From an uncultured Pseudomonadales bacterium (lineage in GTDB: Bacteria > Pseudomonadota > Gammaproteobacteria > Pseudomonadales > Pseudohongiellaceae), in assembly GCA_943789335.1 (NCBI GenBank), contig CALSTS010000004.1, forward strand, positions 145,933-209,932: a stretch of DNA of 64,000 nucleotides, read 5' to 3'. Both the position numbers and the translations under genes were made by a program. A model generated the notes under the pieces. It saw only the letters and a program-made list of their open reading frames with translations, was not told the origin of the DNA and searched no databases. Below, piece after piece: positions 8,648-17,553 of the stretch (within the stretch, counting starts at the first letter, position 1; the number at the start of each line of letters is the position of its first letter).

Positions 8648-9900
8648 TCCAATGCTCCTAAAAATTTCTCTAATACAGCGAGCCCGTTTTCAAGTGAAAC
8701 GGTTGAAAAATCCATGGTAAAAATAACGCCTTCCGTGTCATGACCTACTAAGGTCATTAATACCATAAAGTCGGTTAAATCAGGATAATCCAGATAAGGC
8801 CTAGCACAAATATTTGCCTTGAAGTCTTGTCCGGACAAAAAGAGAAAGCGAGTTGAACACGTAAAATTACCTACGTCTTCTTCGCCAGGGCGAGAAGGGA
8901 AACGGCTGCGGCTGCTACGTTGATAAATTTGGTAAAACGCTGAAGGTGATAACTGCTCAGAATCGAGCCAGTAAAATTCATATGAAAATGCGCCAGCGCG
9001 TAATTGCTCAGAAAGATAGATTGAATCCTGCCCCTGGCAAACAGACGCGTTAACAGTGTATCGATTGGTCCCTTCTTCGAACTGATTATCACTCCAGCAC
9101 TCCAATCGATCAAAGACGCGTCCTGGGACTGATAATTTGCCGAGTGAAATATTTCGCCATTCATTACTTAAGATTTCATCAACTAGAGACTGCTGGTTTT
9201 CGGAAAGTTGATTACTGATACTTGTTGCCAAATCTGATTCGGGTCGAAAGTCTGTTGTTCTGGCTGCAGCAAGTAGTTCAGCAAGATAAGTAGCAGGCAC
9301 TAAGTAGCCTACTGCTTCCCCGCTAGTTGCAACATTAACACCTACGACCTGACCACTGCGATCAAGTGTCGGTCCTCCACTCATCCCTGGATTAATGTTG
9401 CCGCTAAAAAGAATTTTCTCATAAAGCGAACTTTCTTGTATGCCATTGTTAGTACCGCTGACTATAGCGAGATCCAAAGCTAGGGGATGGCCCAGCGAAA
9501 ATAAGGAAACCCCATTTTCTGGTAAATCTGCAATCTGCATTGGCAGACCCATAGGCTCTTCTGCTTGTAATATTGCCAAGTCATGCACAACATCAACCGC
9601 CAATACCCTTAGGGGTCCACGGCGACCGTCTACTCCTTCCCATTCTAGTTGATAACGATCTGGTTCATTCACAACATTTGAAATGACATGATAGTTAGAG
9701 GCAAGAATGTCATTTCTACCAATTACAAAGCCGGTTCCAACTGATGCTTTGTTTTCCACCCCGGGGGTGACAACCTCAACGCGGTAGACTGACGATTCAT
9801 AGCGCGAATAAAGTTCTTCAGCGACATCCTGAGCGCCCGCTAAATTCGATAGCAAAACCATGCCTAAAGTGGCGATAAATTTTATTAATATTTTTGACAT
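8632..9900 (-). CDS. Secreted trypsin-like (S1C) serine protease
   Basis: A 422-residue protein with a signal peptide (about residues 1-23, FIATLGMVLLSNLAGAQ). The chymotrypsin-fold catalytic triad is visible: His71 in ASNYHV, Asp107 in HDLAIL, and Ser174 in PGMSGGP. GTGFVIG and GHPLAL are typical of DegP/HtrA relatives, but there is no PDZ domain. Instead residues about 215-422 form an unrecognised C-terminal region with four or five cysteines (ECWSDN, VCQGQD, TCSTRF, ICARPYL) that could make disulfides in the periplasm. It is the first gene of a three-gene leftward operon with the FHA protein and a hypothetical protein, and is divergent from a sugar dehydrogenase gene. Confidence 0.85.
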   Translation of the reverse strand: MSKILIKFIATLGMVLLSNLAGAQDVAEELYSRYESSVYRVEVVTPGVENKASVGTGFVIGRNDILASNYHVISNVVNEPDRYQLEWEGVDGRRGPLRVLAVDVVHDLAILQAEEPMGLPMQIADLPENGVSLFSLGHPLALDLAIVSGTNNGIQESSLYEKILFSGNINPGMSGGPTLDRSGQVVGVNVATSGEAVGYLVPATYLAELLAAARTTDFRPESDLATSISNQLSENQQSLVDEILSNEWRNISLGKLSVPGRVFDRLECWSDNQFEEGTNRYTVNASVCQGQDSIYLSEQLRAGAFSYEFYWLDSEQLSPSAFYQIYQRSSRSRFPSRPGEEDVGNFTCSTRFLFLSGQDFKANICARPYLDYPDLTDFMVLMTLVGHDTEGVIFTMDFSTVSLENGLAVLEKFLGALEWNPS

Positions 9901-10042
9901 TAGGTATATCCCTGCGACAGTTCGAAGAGAATAAACATCCCCTTGCTATTAGTCCAGTGCAACAATAATCTCCCTGCTTTTAAAGCTTTATGCAATAATT
10001 CAAACATAGCTTCAACAATCCTATATTCAAGGGGAATTCAGC

Positions 10043-11239
10043 ATGTTAACACTGAGATTTGCTAGCCTATTATTAATCGTATTTCTGACAAACTTAACAT
10101 TAGCCGCAGATGCTCCTTCAGACCCTTTTGCTAATCCTCCATCTCCAGCTTTTGCTAGTCAAACAGCTGCTCCCCAGGCTCAACAAACTAATATTAGCAT
10201 GGAGCTAGTGCTTTCTGGGCTACAGGGCTCACGCGCACTGGTCGGCTTGCCAGACAATAGCGTTTTAGTTGCAGAAGGCTCAGGTAATATAAGCATTATT
10301 CATCCAGATGGATCAGCCGCTGGCCCAATTAGCGGCATGCCACCTATGCGTTCTGGTGAGGGCCGAATTCTAATGGATATTGCAGCAGATGCTTATTTTG
10401 CACAAAACCGCCGTATATTTTTTGCCTACGAGGCAGCCGCCCCTTCTGCTGCTGCAGATCCAATCGAACAAGTAGCAAGTGGCATTTTGTCTCGTGACAT
10501 GACGCGCTTTGAAAATATACAGATTCTGGGAAATTATCCTGGCAGACGCCTAGCATCTAATTCGGATGGCAAGCTCTACATCACTACAATTGGTTATTTT
10601 GAGCGAAGGTCTGAAGTTATGGATTTGACCACTTACACTGGCAAAGTTTTGCGTATTAATGCTGATGGCTCTATTCCAGATGACAACCCATATGTGGGAC
10701 ATGTAAATGTAAGACCAGAAATTTATGCTATCGGACATCGTGATCAGGACGGAGTGCTTATTCATCCGGAGACTGGCGAATTATGGACTATTGAGCATGG
10801 GCCTATGGGCGGTGATGAGCTGAATGTTGTACGTCCAGGACAAAATTATGGCTGGCCATATGTCACCTATGGTAAAAATTACGATGGGTCTGAAATTGGC
10901 CCAACAGAATGGGATGGAGTGACTCAACCCTTATATTACTGGTTTCCTTCGCTCGCTCCCTCGGGCCTGGCCATGGTACAGCAGGATTTATTTCCCGGCT
11001 GGCAAGGCAGCCTTTTAGTAGGATCACTTAGTCCTACCCAAGGCCAATTCTTAATTCGTCTGGTTATGGATGGTGAACGCGTCGTCGCTGAAGAGCATTT
11101 ACTGACTGGTTATGATCGCAGGGTTCGAGACGTAGTAGAAACAACTGATGGCTATATCTACGTATTAATGGACTCAGAAAATAACGCCGAAGCTGGCAGA
11201 GTGTTCGCTGGGGAAGTTTTGAAATTAATGCCTCGCTAG
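10043..11239 (+). CDS. PQQ-dependent sugar (glucose/sorbosone) dehydrogenase-like protein
   Basis: A 398-residue secreted protein with a signal peptide ending near LTLAADA (residue about 22) and a strong ribosome site (AAGGGGA). It has the six-bladed soluble GSDH propeller signatures: GLPDNSVLVAEGSGNI, MDIAADAYFAQNRRIFFAY, YTGKVLRINADGSIP, IYAIGHRDQDGV and ELWTIEHGPMGGDELNVV, then GQNYGWPYVTYG. Characterised relatives oxidise aldose sugars in the periplasm with PQQ; no PQQ synthesis genes are in the window. It sits between the protease-FHA arm and the motor-like operon and is followed by 243 non-coding bases, so it may be its own unit. Confidence 0.82.
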   Translation: MLTLRFASLLLIVFLTNLTLAADAPSDPFANPPSPAFASQTAAPQAQQTNISMELVLSGLQGSRALVGLPDNSVLVAEGSGNISIIHPDGSAAGPISGMPPMRSGEGRILMDIAADAYFAQNRRIFFAYEAAAPSAAADPIEQVASGILSRDMTRFENIQILGNYPGRRLASNSDGKLYITTIGYFERRSEVMDLTTYTGKVLRINADGSIPDDNPYVGHVNVRPEIYAIGHRDQDGVLIHPETGELWTIEHGPMGGDELNVVRPGQNYGWPYVTYGKNYDGSEIGPTEWDGVTQPLYYWFPSLAPSGLAMVQQDLFPGWQGSLLVGSLSPTQGQFLIRLVMDGERVVAEEHLLTGYDRRVRDVVETTDGYIYVLMDSENNAEAGRVFAGEVLKLMPR

Positions 11240-11482
11240 GTATTTAAAATTAAACCATGGCCAGAACCACCCAGTGCCCGCAAATGATTGCGTGAAAACC
11301 TCCCTATTTGCTCTTTTGAAGCTAAAAAATTACTGAACTCTGGCTGAATAAGCTTCAGCTAAGGCCTTGAAAATGAGGCGATTTGTTAATAAATACGATA
11401 CTATAAATTCTTTAATAGTCGATGCTAAGATTGTTGTTATGTCTGCTATGACTTTAAACGAGAATCATAAACAGGGCTCAAC

Positions 11483-11746
11483 ATGAACTGTAAGAGAGCA
11501 AACTATTTTCTTGCCATAATTCTTGCAGCACTTAGCTTTTGGGTTGTAGCCGCTGAAGAGCCTGCAACGGACCAAGAAAATAGTGCTGTAACGAATGCTG
11601 GTGGCTCAGAGGAGATTGTGCTCAATCAAGCTGATGGCAATAATGAAAATGAATCTGACCTAGAGCAAACCCAAGGAGACGATGATTTTGTCCCTAGCGC
11701 TCAAATTTCAGAAGACCTTTCCGTGTCATTTCCTGTTGATATATAA
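11483..11746 (+). CDS. Small acidic secreted protein, first gene of the motor-like operon
   Basis: An 87-residue protein of unknown function. Residues 1-24 form a signal peptide (YFLAIILAALSFWVVAAEE); the rest is low-complexity and strongly acidic, rich in Asn, Glu, Asp and Gln, so probably disordered in the periplasm. It is 31 bases upstream of the channel gene on the same strand, which makes cotranscription likely. A role as a periplasmic partner of the complex is only inference. The 243 bases before it (11240-11482) hold no gene that I can see; the operon promoter should be there. Confidence 0.6.
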   Translation: MNCKRANYFLAIILAALSFWVVAAEEPATDQENSAVTNAGGSEEIVLNQADGNNENESDLEQTQGDDDFVPSAQISEDLSVSFPVDI

Positions 11747-11777
11747 ATTTTTATTCTGTCTTATTTAAGGATTCAAT

Positions 11778-12593
11778 ATGAAACAAAAAGGCCTTGTCTC
11801 TGATTTAGTTTATCAGGTCTTTGCTCTGATTATTTCAGTAATAATCGTACATGCCGTCTACGTCGCTGTAATCCGGCCTAATGCTGACGCTATCATGGCT
11901 CAACAGATAATTCTGCAAGAAGCTGACCCTAGTTATATCCAAGAACGTTCTTTATACGTTGTCATGCGCGATTTCGAGCAGGAAACCTGTATCATTTTGA
12001 TGCTATGGGCGCTGTCTATTATAGGCTTGAAGGTCTGGCGCAACCGTAAAGAAAGCAATCTTCTGGAACGCTCTTTGCTAAACCTCGATGAGGGAATTAG
12101 CATTTTACCAGAAGATGCCAGAAACTATGCACGCCCCGTGCAAGCTTTGCCCCCCGCTGAACGCGAATACCTGCTGCCAAGAGCCTTGATATCTGCCTTG
12201 CAACGCTTTAACACAACACGGAGCATTCAGGATGTTTCCAGTGTCGTTAAAGATGTTTGCAATACGGAAGCTGAGCGCTTGGAAAGTGAACTCAGTATTG
12301 TGCGTTATATTGCCTGGGCTATTCCATCCATTGGCTTCTTAGGAACGGTGCGCGGTATTGGCGAAGCGCTGGGGCAAGCACAAAGTGCGGTTACTGGCGA
12401 TATCCTGGGTGTAACTACCAGCCTCGGTGTTGCATTTAACTCTACTTTTATCGCGCTGGTCGTCAGCATAATTATTATGTTTGTTCTCTATCAGCTACAA
12501 CTTTTGCAAGACCGCCTGGTGTTAGACACGCAGGATTATTGTGACAATTATCTGATTCGACATCTGCAAGTACCAGATCGCGAGCATTACTAA
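11778..12593 (+). CDS. MotA/TolQ/ExbB-family proton-channel protein
   Basis: A 271-residue inner-membrane protein, preceded by AAGGA. Hydrophobic segments lie at about residues 13-33, 70-87, 177-199 and 215-240. The last two hold the family signature: IPSIGFLGTVRGIGEAL, then a small-residue stretch GVTTSLGVAFNSTFIALVV. Thr190 and Ser222/Thr223 match positions lining the ion path in ExbB and TolQ. A cytoplasmic loop of about 85 residues joins helices 2 and 3, as in the family. In known systems five such subunits surround two ExbD/MotB-type subunits and turn the proton or sodium gradient into motion. The only candidates for that partner here are the two vWA proteins downstream. ASKHA-like and vWA genes follow with gaps of 5 bases or less. 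Confidence 0.85.
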   Translation: MKQKGLVSDLVYQVFALIISVIIVHAVYVAVIRPNADAIMAQQIILQEADPSYIQERSLYVVMRDFEQETCIILMLWALSIIGLKVWRNRKESNLLERSLLNLDEGISILPEDARNYARPVQALPPAEREYLLPRALISALQRFNTTRSIQDVSSVVKDVCNTEAERLESELSIVRYIAWAIPSIGFLGTVRGIGEALGQAQSAVTGDILGVTTSLGVAFNSTFIALVVSIIIMFVLYQLQLLQDRLVLDTQDYCDNYLIRHLQVPDREHY

Positions 12594-12598
12594 CTTAC

Positions 12599-13882
12599 AT
12601 GACAACGCTAATCGAGCTGCATGATCATAATATTCGTATCAGCTCCCCTCAAGGTCTACTGGGAGAGAGTCCCGGTTTTGCGAATACTTTTGAAACCCCG
12701 CCGGTATTTGGAGCCGATGCCCTGGGGCTGACTAGACTTCACCCACAACAAAGTTTCAATCAGTTCTGGTTTCAACTCGGCCTTGATCCGCTTGTGAGCA
12801 AAAACAAACTTTTTCGTCATCAGGCTGATCTTGCCTTTAGTCACCTAGAAAGCATTACTAAACAATTCGCGCTTGATGGTGACACAGTATTTGCTGTGCC
12901 AAGTCATTATTCAGCCAATCAATTGGCAACACTGCTTGGCCTTGTTAAGCACTGCTCAATTAATGCCGCTGGTTTAGTCGACCTTGCTTTGCTTGCTCTG
13001 GCCAATTTGCATGAGCATCAGCAAGCATTATTTATGGATGTGCAATTGCATCAAACCGTATTGACGCTTGTCACTAAAGAGCAAGGAGAGCTCATCCGTC
13101 AAAAGGTCTTACCTATACCGAGTACTGGCTTGCTTTCATTGCATGATGCCTGGGCCAATACTATTACTGACGCTTTTATAAAACAGAGCCGCTTTGATCC
13201 TTTACATAATGCTGATACCGAGCAATATATTTATAGCGAATTAGGAGGTTGGCTAAAAACTATTGCAGCAAGTAAAGAGATTCTATTAGAGATAAATAAT
13301 AAAGGGTCTATTCACCAAGCCAGCCTCACCCTAAATAATTTTGAGCAGCGCGCGCAGAATATTTTTAACAAAGTCAGCCAGGAAATAGATAGTATCAGCT
13401 CAAGCATTACGCCTATTTTTGCGCTTGAACGCATATCTTCTTTGCCAGGTTTGCCACAAGCTATTCCGAACATCATTCCTGTTTCAAATAATGCCATTAC
13501 CCAAAACGGCTACCAGCATCTAACGCTAATAAAAGGTAGTGGTGAATCATTGAAATTGGTTTCACGGTTACCTATCGATGAAAAAAATATAGCGCTCAGT
13601 AAAACTTCATCAGCTTCTTCAGCATCAAGGCCTTCACATTTTGTGTTTGAACATAAGGCTTATGCTTTGTCGGATATGAAATCGGGGATAAACCTGCCTG
13701 AATTAAAACTAAGCGCACCAATAAAGATTAGTTTGCAAGATCAAGACTACTGTTTACTAGCTAACTCCGAAATTGATTTAGAATTCAATGGTTCAACACT
13801 AACAGAGACTGCCTTATTAAAAATTGGTGATTGCATTACTGTTAATAAACACTTCACAATTGAATTTATTCAGGTGCGGTGA
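12599..13882 (+). CDS. Probable actin/Hsp70-fold (ASKHA-like) protein
   Basis: A 427-residue protein without signal peptide or membrane helix, so cytoplasmic. I do not recognise a named family. The first half has the flavour of an actin-Hsp70 ATPase fold: TLIELHDHNIRI (phosphate-1-like strand), VFAVPSHYSANQLATLLGL and INAAGLVDLALLALANL (the Hsp70-like substrate-lobe helix), then QALFMDVQLHQTVLTLV (phosphate-2-like strand). The glycine-rich loops are degenerate, so ATP binding is unproven. The last 90 residues look like a separate beta domain (ISLQDQDYCLLANSEIDLEF, ITVNKHFTIEFIQVR). The gene begins 5 bases after the channel gene, and its stop overlaps the next start (TGATG), so it is translated as part of this operon. 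Confidence 0.6.
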   Translation: MTTLIELHDHNIRISSPQGLLGESPGFANTFETPPVFGADALGLTRLHPQQSFNQFWFQLGLDPLVSKNKLFRHQADLAFSHLESITKQFALDGDTVFAVPSHYSANQLATLLGLVKHCSINAAGLVDLALLALANLHEHQQALFMDVQLHQTVLTLVTKEQGELIRQKVLPIPSTGLLSLHDAWANTITDAFIKQSRFDPLHNADTEQYIYSELGGWLKTIAASKEILLEINNKGSIHQASLTLNNFEQRAQNIFNKVSQEIDSISSSITPIFALERISSLPGLPQAIPNIIPVSNNAITQNGYQHLTLIKGSGESLKLVSRLPIDEKNIALSKTSSASSASRPSHFVFEHKAYALSDMKSGINLPELKLSAPIKISLQDQDYCLLANSEIDLEFNGSTLTETALLKIGDCITVNKHFTIEFIQVR

Positions 13883-14982
13883 TGGCAAAAGATAAAAACA
13901 GTAAACGCAATTTTAATCCGATGAGCCTGGCTTTTTTGGATGTTATGTCTTGCGGGTTTGGCGCAGTGGTGTTGATTTTTTTAATTTTAGACCACTCCTC
14001 TCAAAATGCGACGAATGTCACTGACCCAAATTTATCTGCCGAAATAAATTTACTTGAAGAACAAATATTGGAAGGTGAGGAAGGCTTGGTGAGAGTGCGT
14101 AACACCATCTCTGATGTTGATCTGCAAGTTGTTGAAGCACAAGGCTTAGCCCGCTCCATCGAGGAAGAAATAGATAATTTTATGGACCGCTTGCGTGATT
14201 TAGAGAACAACAATACTTCAGGGCAGGATGACATCATGCGTCTGCAGCAACAAATTGCTGAGCTGGAAGCAGAGCTTGAAAACCTGCGGGAAGCTGAAGA
14301 TCAGTTTGCTGGCAATAATATAAGACGCTTCGTTGGTGATGGTAATCGCCAATACCTGACAGGTATGATATTAGGAGGCAACCGCATTTTAGTCCTGGTC
14401 GATATTTCCAGCAGTATGTTAGACGATACTATTATCAATATTATTCGCCGGCGCAACATGTCCGACGACGCTAAACTCAATTCAGAAAAATGGCGCAACG
14501 TTCAGGAAACAGTTGATTGGTTAACCACACAAATGCCCATCCCAAGCCAATATCAAATTTATACTTTTAGCGAAAGCGTGAACAGTCTGATCCCTGGATC
14601 ACAAGGTCGGTGGTTGGAAGTAGCAGATGATACACAATTAAATCAGGCCATAGATAATCTAGATCAGCTAATACCCAATGGGGGCACCAACCTTGCTGGA
14701 CTATTTCAATCAATACAGGGCCTTTCGCCTTTGCCGGATAACATTTTCTTAATCACGGATGGTTTACCCACCCGAGATAACCGGGAGCCCCGGACAGCAA
14801 CAATTTCAGGGCGTGACCGTGAAAGATTATTTGAACAATCATTAGAATATTTGCCTAGCGGTATTCCAGTTAATGTTATTCTGGCTCCTCTGGAAGGGGA
14901 TCCGCTAGCGGCGTCTTATTACTGGCAGCTGGCTATCGCAACTGGAGGTGCGTTCATGAGCCCTTCCGAAGATTGGCCTTAA
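13882..14982 (+). CDS. ExbD-like membrane-anchored von Willebrand factor A (vWA) protein 1
   Basis: A 366-residue protein. Residues about 14-37 form one membrane helix, LAFLDVMSCGFGAVVLIFLI, in which Asp20 sits where ExbD, TolR and MotB carry the ion-binding Asp (FIDVM in ExbD). Residues about 50-142 are heptad-rich coiled coil (EEEIDNFMDRLRDLEN, LQQQIAELEAELENL). Residues about 165-366 form a vWA domain whose metal-ion site is complete: D174-x-S176-x-S178 in VDISSSM, Thr in PNGGTNL, Asp in LITDGLP. The ATG overlaps the upstream stop. ExbD-like topology would put the coiled coil and vWA domain in the periplasm. The next gene is a paralogue. Confidence 0.82.
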   Translation: MAKDKNSKRNFNPMSLAFLDVMSCGFGAVVLIFLILDHSSQNATNVTDPNLSAEINLLEEQILEGEEGLVRVRNTISDVDLQVVEAQGLARSIEEEIDNFMDRLRDLENNNTSGQDDIMRLQQQIAELEAELENLREAEDQFAGNNIRRFVGDGNRQYLTGMILGGNRILVLVDISSSMLDDTIINIIRRRNMSDDAKLNSEKWRNVQETVDWLTTQMPIPSQYQIYTFSESVNSLIPGSQGRWLEVADDTQLNQAIDNLDQLIPNGGTNLAGLFQSIQGLSPLPDNIFLITDGLPTRDNREPRTATISGRDRERLFEQSLEYLPSGIPVNVILAPLEGDPLAASYYWQLAIATGGAFMSPSEDWP

Positions 14983-14999
14983 GTTGAAATAATAAAATT

Positions 15000-15998
15000 A
15001 TGGCAAACCGCAGAGAAAATGATTCGTTTAATATCGCCTTTTTGGATGTGATGTCCTGTGGCTTTGGCGCAATTATCCTGTTGTTGATGATAACGCGGGT
15101 GTCCGCCCCTGTGCCTCTAGAAATATCGGAAGTAAGTAATGAAGGTTCGGTTCTGGATATGCAACGCCAACTTTTTGAAATTCGGGGCGAAACTAATATT
15201 TATAACCGTGAGCTCAATGCCAAGCACGAACAAATTTCCGAATATGAAGACCGCATCGCCCGCTTACGCAGAGAATTAAGCTCACTTGAAGACCAGTTAA
15301 GTAATTCCAGTGATCAATCTTCTGTAAATGCCATCCTCGAAGGTCAGCTGGCGCTGGCTCAGCAAAACCTTACTGAAGAAATGCTCAGACTACAGGCCAA
15401 CCAAGCTGAGCTCACCTTGACTGATTCTGTTGGTGGCGTCCCTGTCGATAGTGAGTATGTTATTTTTATTATTGACACCTCAGGCAGTATGTTTAATTTC
15501 AGCTGGTCGCGAATGTTAGAAGTGTTTGTCGACACCCTCGATATCTACCCGGAAGTGAAAGGAATCCAAGTACTTAATGATATGGGGGAATATATGTTTA
15601 GCCAGTTTCGCGGTGACTGGATTCCAGATACGCCCGCACGTCGATCAGCCATATTGCAACGCCTACGCACCTGGAACCCATTTAGCAATAGTAGCCCCGT
15701 AGAAGGTATTACCACCGCCATAAGAACTTTTTATGAGCCCGGGAAAAAAATCAGTATTTATGTCCTCGGGGATGATTTTTCAGGCAATTCGATCGCCCAG
15801 GTAGTCGACACGATAGATCGAATTAATGTGGAAGACGCTGCCGGTAACAGGCTGGTAAGAATTCACGGCATAGGTTTTCCAGTGCAGTTTTCTCAACCGA
15901 GGATGTTTCAGGCTGGCGGCATTCGCTTTGCCTCCTTGATGAGAGAACTAGCAAAACGCAATGGCGGCACATTTGTGGGGCTTAACGACTTTTATTAA
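15000..15998 (+). CDS. ExbD-like membrane-anchored vWA protein 2
   Basis: A 332-residue paralogue of the preceding protein, starting 17 bases after it. The N-terminal helix (residues about 11-31) shares twelve identical residues, AFLDVMSCGFGA, with the first; Asp16 is the presumed ion-binding residue. Residues about 50-138 are coiled coil (YEDRIARLRRELSSLEDQLS). The vWA domain follows with metal site D159-x-S161-x-S163 in IIDTSGSMF; the strand ISIYVLGDDFSG carries the later Asp. Beyond the membrane helix the two proteins differ a lot, which favours a heterodimer with distinct jobs over simple redundancy. It appears to be the last gene of the operon; 111 bases separate it from a lipoprotein gene. 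Confidence 0.82.
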   Translation: MANRRENDSFNIAFLDVMSCGFGAIILLLMITRVSAPVPLEISEVSNEGSVLDMQRQLFEIRGETNIYNRELNAKHEQISEYEDRIARLRRELSSLEDQLSNSSDQSSVNAILEGQLALAQQNLTEEMLRLQANQAELTLTDSVGGVPVDSEYVIFIIDTSGSMFNFSWSRMLEVFVDTLDIYPEVKGIQVLNDMGEYMFSQFRGDWIPDTPARRSAILQRLRTWNPFSNSSPVEGITTAIRTFYEPGKKISIYVLGDDFSGNSIAQVVDTIDRINVEDAAGNRLVRIHGIGFPVQFSQPRMFQAGGIRFASLMRELAKRNGGTFVGLNDFY

Positions 15999-16109
15999 AT
16001 CTTAATCCAAAACTATTGATGTCTACGTAAACAAGAGTAGTATTGGATTATATTAAATCTGTAACAGTTGCCTGATCCTGGTGTCTCTGGGTTTAGCAGG
16101 TAAAAAATT

Positions 16110-16763
16110 ATGATTGGGAGCACGCACAACCTTAAACATATGTTTAGTAGGTTCAGAATATCTACTCTTCTATTTTTGTGCTGTGCATTAGTCAGTTGCT
16201 CATCCGTTAGCACCATTAATATCGAAGGCTCCTACCCTTCTCCCTTAGTTAGCCAACTGCCCCTTACGCTTGGCGTCATTTATGACAATGCTTTTAGCGA
16301 CTACAGCTTTACTGAAGTTGATGAATATTCGGGTGAAGATCAATATATTATTAATAGTGGCGCCTCTCAGGTTGAGCTTTTCAGCACAATTTTACCGGCT
16401 GTTTTTAATCAAGTAATTTATCTAAGCAGTGCTGATGAAGCCTCTGAATACCCCAATCTGGATATAATTTTTACCCCCGCAATTGAAGAGTTTCAAATCG
16501 GTTTACCCCAAAAAACACGCCTAGACGTTTATGAAATTTGGGTTAAATATAATATGCGCTTAACAGCGCCAAATGGTAGCTCTATAGCCGACTGGGTAAT
16601 GACAGCTTATGGTAAAGCACCTCAATCAACTTTTGGTTCAGTCGATGCTGGCGTAAATGAAGCTGCTATTGAGGCATTTCGAGATTTAGCGGCTACTTTT
16701 TCGCTAGGACTTACTTCAATACCCGAAGTAAATAACTGGTTACAAGTGAATAATGTATTATAG
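16110..16763 (+). CDS. Predicted lipoprotein of unknown function
   Basis: A 217-residue protein with a lipoprotein signal: a basic start, the hydrophobic run STLLFLCCALVSC and lipobox LVSC-SS, so the mature protein begins near Cys30. The chosen ATG has AGG nine bases upstream; the ATG at 16140 is an alternative. The mature part is an alpha/beta domain, with the segments LPLTLGVIYDNAFSDYSF, YPNLDIIFTPAIEEFQI, YEIWVKYNMRLTAPNG and AAIEAFRDLAATF, resembling envelope lipoproteins that sense or escort surface polymers. I cannot name a family. Position after the vWA genes suggests, but does not show, a link with that system. Confidence 0.65.
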   Translation: MIGSTHNLKHMFSRFRISTLLFLCCALVSCSSVSTINIEGSYPSPLVSQLPLTLGVIYDNAFSDYSFTEVDEYSGEDQYIINSGASQVELFSTILPAVFNQVIYLSSADEASEYPNLDIIFTPAIEEFQIGLPQKTRLDVYEIWVKYNMRLTAPNGSSIADWVMTAYGKAPQSTFGSVDAGVNEAAIEAFRDLAATFSLGLTSIPEVNNWLQVNNVL

Positions 16764-16810
16764 CTTCTGGGCTATAGCTAAATAAACGACAGCGTTAGTC
16801 GGAGATAATA

Positions 16811-17491
16811 ATGAATAACAATGATTTTTCAGTAAAAACGGCACTTCAAATATGCCAAGTATTCTTTTTAATGATCTTAACTGCATGTACTACGACAGAA
16901 ATTGATCAATTTCGTCAGTCCGATACTGAAATTAGCGCTGATGAAAGTATCGTAATATTAGGCAGGCGTCAGGGGACCTCTCATGAAACTGAGCTAGACT
17001 TTGTCGAATGCGTTGGAGATGTAGTCGCCTCTGGTAATGACGGCATAAATGTCATCCCTGAAGAAACCTTTCTTGACGAAATGTTTCCATTCTTTGAGCC
17101 TAGAACGGCACCTATGCGAACCGATCATCTTGAACAATTAATGGCGCAAGATATTGCCGCTGAAAAACTTGAAGATTTTGGCGTTGAGTATATTGTTTGG
17201 TTAGATGGCCTGACTCAGCGTTCTGGTGAAACTGGCTCTATTTCTTGTGCTGTTGGCCCTGGAGGCGGAGGCTGTTTTGGTTTTGGCACCTGGACCGACG
17301 ATTCAAATTTTGAAGCAGAAATATGGGACATGGACACATTGACCAGTGCCGGCGCCATCAGTGCTGATGCTAATGGTCAGTCCTATCTTCCCGCCATATT
17401 CTTGCCAATACCTCTATTGGCCAGAGTTGAATCAAATGTCTGTAGTGGTATGGGCGAACAACTAAAATCCTTTCTCAATGGTAGTGTTTAA
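16811..17491 (+). CDS. Predicted lipoprotein with glycine/cysteine-rich segment
   Basis: A 226-residue protein with a lipoprotein signal (ICQVFFLMILTAC, lipobox LTAC) and GGAG six bases before its ATG. The mature part has a cysteine pair in ISCAVGPGGGGCFGFGTW (about residues 149-166) that may form a disulfide, plus single cysteines near the start (FVECVGD) and end (SNVCSGMG). The pattern EETFLDEMFPFFEPRTAP, then LMAQDIAAEKLEDFGVEYIVWLDG, recalls lipoproteins with a TolB-like or CsgG-like alpha/beta domain, but I would not assign it. It follows the other lipoprotein by 47 bases and is probably cotranscribed with it. Confidence 0.65.
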   Translation: MNNNDFSVKTALQICQVFFLMILTACTTTEIDQFRQSDTEISADESIVILGRRQGTSHETELDFVECVGDVVASGNDGINVIPEETFLDEMFPFFEPRTAPMRTDHLEQLMAQDIAAEKLEDFGVEYIVWLDGLTQRSGETGSISCAVGPGGGGCFGFGTWTDDSNFEAEIWDMDTLTSAGAISADANGQSYLPAIFLPIPLLARVESNVCSGMGEQLKSFLNGSV

Positions 17492-17553
17492 AAAAGACTT
17501 AATGACTGCCAGTTTAAGCCCAGATTAAGCTTTCTTGCAGTATTCTTGTGATC

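Noticed and set aside
7141..15998. Zorya-type defence system (ZorA/ZorB motor)
   Set aside because: The channel is MotA-like, but the rod proteins carry vWA domains, not the OmpA-type domain of ZorB, and no helicase or nuclease partner (ZorC/D/E) is present.
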